Notes under the pieces: generated by a model
Seen by the model: only the letters and a program-made list of their open reading frames with translations
What the model was told of the DNA's origin: nothing
Databases searched by the model: none
Translations under genes and position numbers: made by a program
Assembly (NCBI GenBank): GCA_031284925.1
Contig: JAITXE010000050.1
Coordinates: 1 to 39,151 of the forward strand
Reading direction: 5' to 3'
Length of the DNA stretch: 39,151 nt
Source of the DNA: Methanobrevibacter sp.
GTDB taxonomy: Archaea > Methanobacteriota > Methanobacteria > Methanobacteriales > Methanobacteriaceae
In this document: one piece after another, positions 35,735 to 39,151 of the stretch
Numbering within the stretch: the first letter of the stretch is position 1
Layout of the letters: every line of letters starts with the position of its first letter

Positions 35735-36481
35735 TTGACAATTGAAATAAAAAATTTAAATAAAAAATTTAAAACTCATGAAAAAACAGTTTTAGCATTG
35801 CGAGATATTAATTTAAGGATTGAAAATAAAGATTTTGTTTGTTTACTCGGTCCTTCTGGTTGTGGAAAAACAACATTACTTAGACTAATTGGTGGGCTTG
35901 AAAAAGAGGAAAGTGGAGAAATATTAGAAAATGGAAAGAAGATTGATAACCCATCTAAAGAAAGAGGTTTTGTTTTTCAGCAATATTCCTTATTTCCATG
36001 GCTAACTGTTTTAAAGAATGTAACTTTTGGATTAGAGATAGGTAAAAATTCTAATAAAGAACATAATCTTAGAAGAGCTGATACATATTTAAAATCTGTT
36101 GGTTTAGAAGATAGCAAAGATCTTTATCCTCATGAACTTTCTGGTGGAATGAAACAGAGAGTAGCTATTGTACGATCGCTTGTAAATAAACCTAAGATTT
36201 TACTCATGGATGAACCTTTTTCAGCTTTAGATGTACAAAATAGACATAAATTACAGGAAGAATTGGTTAGGATTTGGGAGAAAACAGAGAAAACAATAAT
36301 TTTTGTTACTCATGATGTTGATGAAGCAGTTTTCTTATCAGAACACATTGTTTTAATGGGAAGAAATCCAGGACATATAAAGGAAGTTTACCATAATAAA
36401 CTACCCAAACAAAGAAATAGGGAAAGTAAAGAATTTTTAGAAATTCAACACTATATTACAGAAATATTAAATGATGAATAG
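35735..36481 (+). CDS. ABC transporter ATPase, SsuB/TauB-type (TTG start)
   Basis: 248 residues from TTG 35735, after GATGGGAT. Complete nucleotide-binding domain: Walker A GPSGCGKTT (about 40-48), Q-loop FVFQQYSLFPWLTV near 81, signature LSGGMKQR near 137, Walker B ILLMDEPFSALD near 157, and H-loop THDVDEA near 195. Matches the SsuB/TauB group that energises SsuC-type permeases such as 34393-35130, so the two proteins are inferred to form one importer. A 288-bp AT-rich gap and a broken zinc-ribbon gene separate them, so coexpression may need a second promoter. Confidence 0.93.
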   Translation: MTIEIKNLNKKFKTHEKTVLALRDINLRIENKDFVCLLGPSGCGKTTLLRLIGGLEKEESGEILENGKKIDNPSKERGFVFQQYSLFPWLTVLKNVTFGLEIGKNSNKEHNLRRADTYLKSVGLEDSKDLYPHELSGGMKQRVAIVRSLVNKPKILLMDEPFSALDVQNRHKLQEELVRIWEKTEKTIIFVTHDVDEAVFLSEHIVLMGRNPGHIKEVYHNKLPKQRNRESKEFLEIQHYITEILNDE

Positions 36482-36567
36482 TTATAAATTTGTGAGTAAA
36501 TAATCAGGATAAATAAACTAGTTTTGTTAGTAAATAATAAAAATTAATTAAATAGCTATTTATAAGT

Positions 36568-38064
36568 TCAATCCGTTTCACTTTTAAATTTTTCAATAGG
36601 AACAGAAAAGTTATCTTCAATCTCTTGTCTGTATATTGAGTTCATAGTACAAAACGGAATAATTCGACCATCAGGAACTGCATAATGAATAACACATTTT
36701 TTAACACGGTCTTCATCAAAATTAAATGGATCCATAAAGTGCATACATGATATTAAAAGTGAATTTTTATGAAACTTTCCTAATGCATCATAAGATCGTT
36801 TAGTAAATAAATTTCCTAGAATTGATTTAACATCAATAATATCTGGTGAATTTTCTTTATCAAAAAGCTTAGGAAGTTCCTTAATAGAATTTGCCAATAC
36901 TCTTGACTTAATTGCAATTCCACCATCTTTTAATTTTTCTGTATTTTTATCTAAAAATTCAAAAAATTCATCAACATGAATAAATCGTGTTACTGGAATT
37001 ATTTTATCATTTTCAATAAAAACATATGTTGCAATTCCGCAATGTTGATGACAATTTAGGTTAACTGATGGAGTTCCTCCTTCATATGCACCAATAAAAT
37101 TAGAAATTGCTTCAACTGATGATGGGGGATAAAAATCATCTGTAACAATTGCATTATTTGTTTGCTCTGATACTAATTCAACAAAATCAGGTATTGTAAT
37201 TCTTTGCTCTTCTACTTTTTCTGCTGGTGTTCTACCTGAAAATGAAACAGGTTGGAAGTTAACACCATGGACAATATCCATATTTTTAATTGCGAACCTT
37301 ATAATATCCCCAATTTGATCATTATTAATTCCTTTAACAATGGTTGGAACTAAAACAATTCCTAAATCTGCTTTCCTACAGTTTTCAATAGCTTTAAGCT
37401 TATATTGAAGTACATTTTTATTTCTGTTGTGAATATAAGGTTCTTCAGTTACACCATCAAATTGCAGATAAACAGTGTTTAATCCAGCATCAGATAATTC
37501 TTGAGTTAATTCAAGACTTTGACTTAATTTTATTCCATTAGTAGCTATTTGAGTATGTGTAAATCCTTCTTCAATAGCTAATTTAATCAAGTCAACTATG
37601 TCTTTACGAACTGTTGGTTCTCCACCAGCATATTGAATAGCTGGAGTTGGAGATGGCTTTAAATCCCTTAAATTTCTAAGCATTTTCCTAATTTCTTCAT
37701 AACTTGGTTCATATACTTTCTTAGAAACAGCAGCATTTGCAAAACAAACTGGGCATCTAAGATTACATCTATTTGTAACATCTATTAAGCCAAGAATTGT
37801 GCTGGTTTCATGATCACTACATAATCCACAATCAGAAGGACAACCATTATTAGTACTTGCATTAGAATTTTCAATTTGCTTAAGAGTAGGAGTAAATTCA
37901 TTGACTCTTTTATAAAGATCTGCAGATGACCAATAAGTATTATCAAATATCCCATGTTCAGGACATTCTTTTCTTATTTTAACATGCCCATCTTTCTCAT
38001 AAACTTCAGCTTCTAAAGGCTTAAGGCATTCGGGACATAAACTTTTGGTTTTTTTAATATGCAT
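36568..38064 (-). CDS. tes: Radical SAM tetraether lipid synthase (Tes-like)
   Basis: 498 residues from ATG 38064, with AGGTGATC six bases upstream; the GTG four codons earlier is inside that site. Tes joins two archaeol chains into caldarchaeol-type tetraethers at the membrane. Extra Cys groups precede the core: CPEC (10-13), Cys34, and CPSDCGLC (75-82). The radical SAM CxxxCxxC is Cys100, Cys104, Cys107 in LIDVTNRCNLRCPVCFANA. Next come YAGGEPTVR and, near the C-terminus, more Cys (SCMHFMD, KKCVIHY, IPFCTMN). This multi-cluster layout and length match the methanogen Tes family. No neighbouring lipid gene. Methanobacteriales are known to make tetraethers, which supports the call; related macrocycle-forming paralogs cannot be excluded. 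Confidence 0.82.
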   Translation of the reverse strand: MHIKKTKSLCPECLKPLEAEVYEKDGHVKIRKECPEHGIFDNTYWSSADLYKRVNEFTPTLKQIENSNASTNNGCPSDCGLCSDHETSTILGLIDVTNRCNLRCPVCFANAAVSKKVYEPSYEEIRKMLRNLRDLKPSPTPAIQYAGGEPTVRKDIVDLIKLAIEEGFTHTQIATNGIKLSQSLELTQELSDAGLNTVYLQFDGVTEEPYIHNRNKNVLQYKLKAIENCRKADLGIVLVPTIVKGINNDQIGDIIRFAIKNMDIVHGVNFQPVSFSGRTPAEKVEEQRITIPDFVELVSEQTNNAIVTDDFYPPSSVEAISNFIGAYEGGTPSVNLNCHQHCGIATYVFIENDKIIPVTRFIHVDEFFEFLDKNTEKLKDGGIAIKSRVLANSIKELPKLFDKENSPDIIDVKSILGNLFTKRSYDALGKFHKNSLLISCMHFMDPFNFDEDRVKKCVIHYAVPDGRIIPFCTMNSIYRQEIEDNFSVPIEKFKSETD

Positions 38065-39151
38065 ATATAAGATCACCTATAAACTATTAAAAAAAATGCT
38101 TTATTTTTTTAAAAAGATAATTAATTTAATCATTTTAATTTATATATAACTAATTTTTAGATTTTAGTAAAATATAATATAATATATATTAAATGAAAAT
38201 CATTCCTAATAAAATTATCCACAATAATAAAAATCTTATTAAAATCTAATATATTAACTATTCTACTATTTAAATTTATGTATTAAATTCATCTTCTAAA
38301 AGTTGATGGGGAGTTTTTATTTTCAAAATTGAGTATGTGATTAACATTTATAAATTAAAACATTTAAAATACTATTGAAATTCTTGAAAAATGGATAATT
38401 GCAATGGATTTTAGTAAAATAATTAAACATTTAGATAAAAGGTTTAAAAAATTCGCCCACACATTTAACATATGATGATATCGATGGACCATGTAATTAA
38501 TAGTGAAATTTTTAATAATTTACATCAAGTTAATCAATTGGAAAATTTTTCTAAAAATACAATGGCATCCTTCATTAGATTAGGTTTCTTAATGAAAAAT
38601 TAGGTGCTAAATTTTAGAAATTTACAAGATATATGTCTGAATATCAAAAATAAGCTATCTAAATTTATAGTGATTATTAAACTTGTTTTTATTGATTAAT
38701 TTAATTATCTTTTCTTTTTCTTTAATCCTTTTTATTTTAATATTAATTAAAATAATCTTATATTAATACTTTTTAAATCATATAGTTAAATCTAATGATA
38801 TTTAGCTTTTTTAATGAGTTTTTATTTTTCTTAAGATATTTATAACATACTTAAATTTATATTCAATACATTAAAATCTTTGGAGTTTAGTTAAATTAAG
38901 GTTAATCTTATCTAATTAAATAAAGCTTTTTTACTCTTATATTTAACATGAATAATTCCAATTTCTTAAATTTTTATTTATTTAATCAAGGTGTCTGATT
39001 TAGGGCGATTCAAAAATCGTTTTAATCGCACGAATTTCTTCTATACCCTCTGATGATTATTATTCCTAATAAAAGTACATTCAGATATGCATTTTTATAT
39101 ATTGATCTTTTTGTATATCCATGAAATTTGCTTAATTTTAAATTTTGTTTG
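38065..39151. other. AT-rich terminal region with decayed fragment and hairpin
   Basis: 1.1 kb with no intact gene. At 38404-38603 two short frames occur on the plus strand: MDFSKIIKHLDKRFKKFAHT then stop, and from 38475 MISMDHVINSEIFNNLHQVN... ending at 38603. Together they look like a dead gene start, perhaps a transposase, but I could not identify it. At 39005-39029 GCGATT and AATCGC flank a 13-base T/A-rich loop, an inverted repeat with a nested CGATT/AATCG. Nothing else was recognised. Confidence 0.35.

Overview
The window is strongly AT-rich archaeal chromosome. It most likely comes from a Methanobrevibacter-like member of the Methanobacteriales. The evidence is FmdE-type formylmethanofuran dehydrogenase subunit E, 2-phosphoglycerate kinase (cyclic 2,3-diphosphoglycerate pathway), a Tes-type tetraether lipid synthase, FtsZ, archaeal EndA and Sec61-beta, an archaeal 7S (SRP) RNA directly upstream of tRNA-Ser, TATA-box promoters, and GGTGAT/GGAGG ribosome binding sites. 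Genus and species cannot be fixed from the sequence alone.

Layout. 1-1767 (minus): three tandem secreted paralogs of unknown function, the first cut by the window edge. 1904-3608 (minus): Sec61-beta (a 57-aa gene), tRNA-splicing endonuclease and a metallo-beta-lactamase-fold hydrolase. 4011-11302: hemL, a small chorismate mutase, a MurG-like glycosyltransferase, ftsZ, guaB and mobA. This block, apart from hemL, is bracketed by two ~550-bp copies of one element in inverted orientation (5381-5920 and 11361-11930). 12257-14235: a four-CBS protein, a CBS stub, and prephenate dehydratase that appears to start at ATT. 14306-14853: two decayed genes. 14920-18634 (minus): IscU/NifU-type scaffold, PHP phosphoesterase, tRNA-Ser, 7S RNA, 2-phosphoglycerate kinase and ThiS-like carrier. 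18720-20806 (minus): a ChlD-type chelatase subunit broken by a one-base frameshift. 20807-22028: a 1.2-kb region of gene fragments. 22029-25386: FmdE, YchF GTPase and a POT peptide transporter. 25587-26441: two broken small genes. 26543-34044: GlmM-type mutase, RraA-like protein, cyclophilin, Cys-rich HTH regulator, flippase, an unknown conserved protein and a lactaldehyde-dehydrogenase-like ALDH. 34393-36481: an SsuC/SsuB-type ABC permease and ATPase around a small zinc-ribbon gene with an in-frame TGA. 36568-38064 (minus): Tes-like radical SAM enzyme. The last kilobase is AT-rich with one decayed fragment.

Most intact genes are housekeeping: cell division and envelope precursors (ftsZ, MurG-like, glmM, flippase), purine, tetrapyrrole and aromatic amino acid synthesis, Fe-S and sulfur transfer, and tetraether lipids. 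The unusual content is the secreted paralog family, the inverted element pair, the ATT-start pheA, the frameshifted chelatase gene with a second possible slip site in its linker, and a high density of recently broken small genes. Several single-base lesions lie in homopolymers or are single stop codons, so assembly error must be excluded before treating them as biology.
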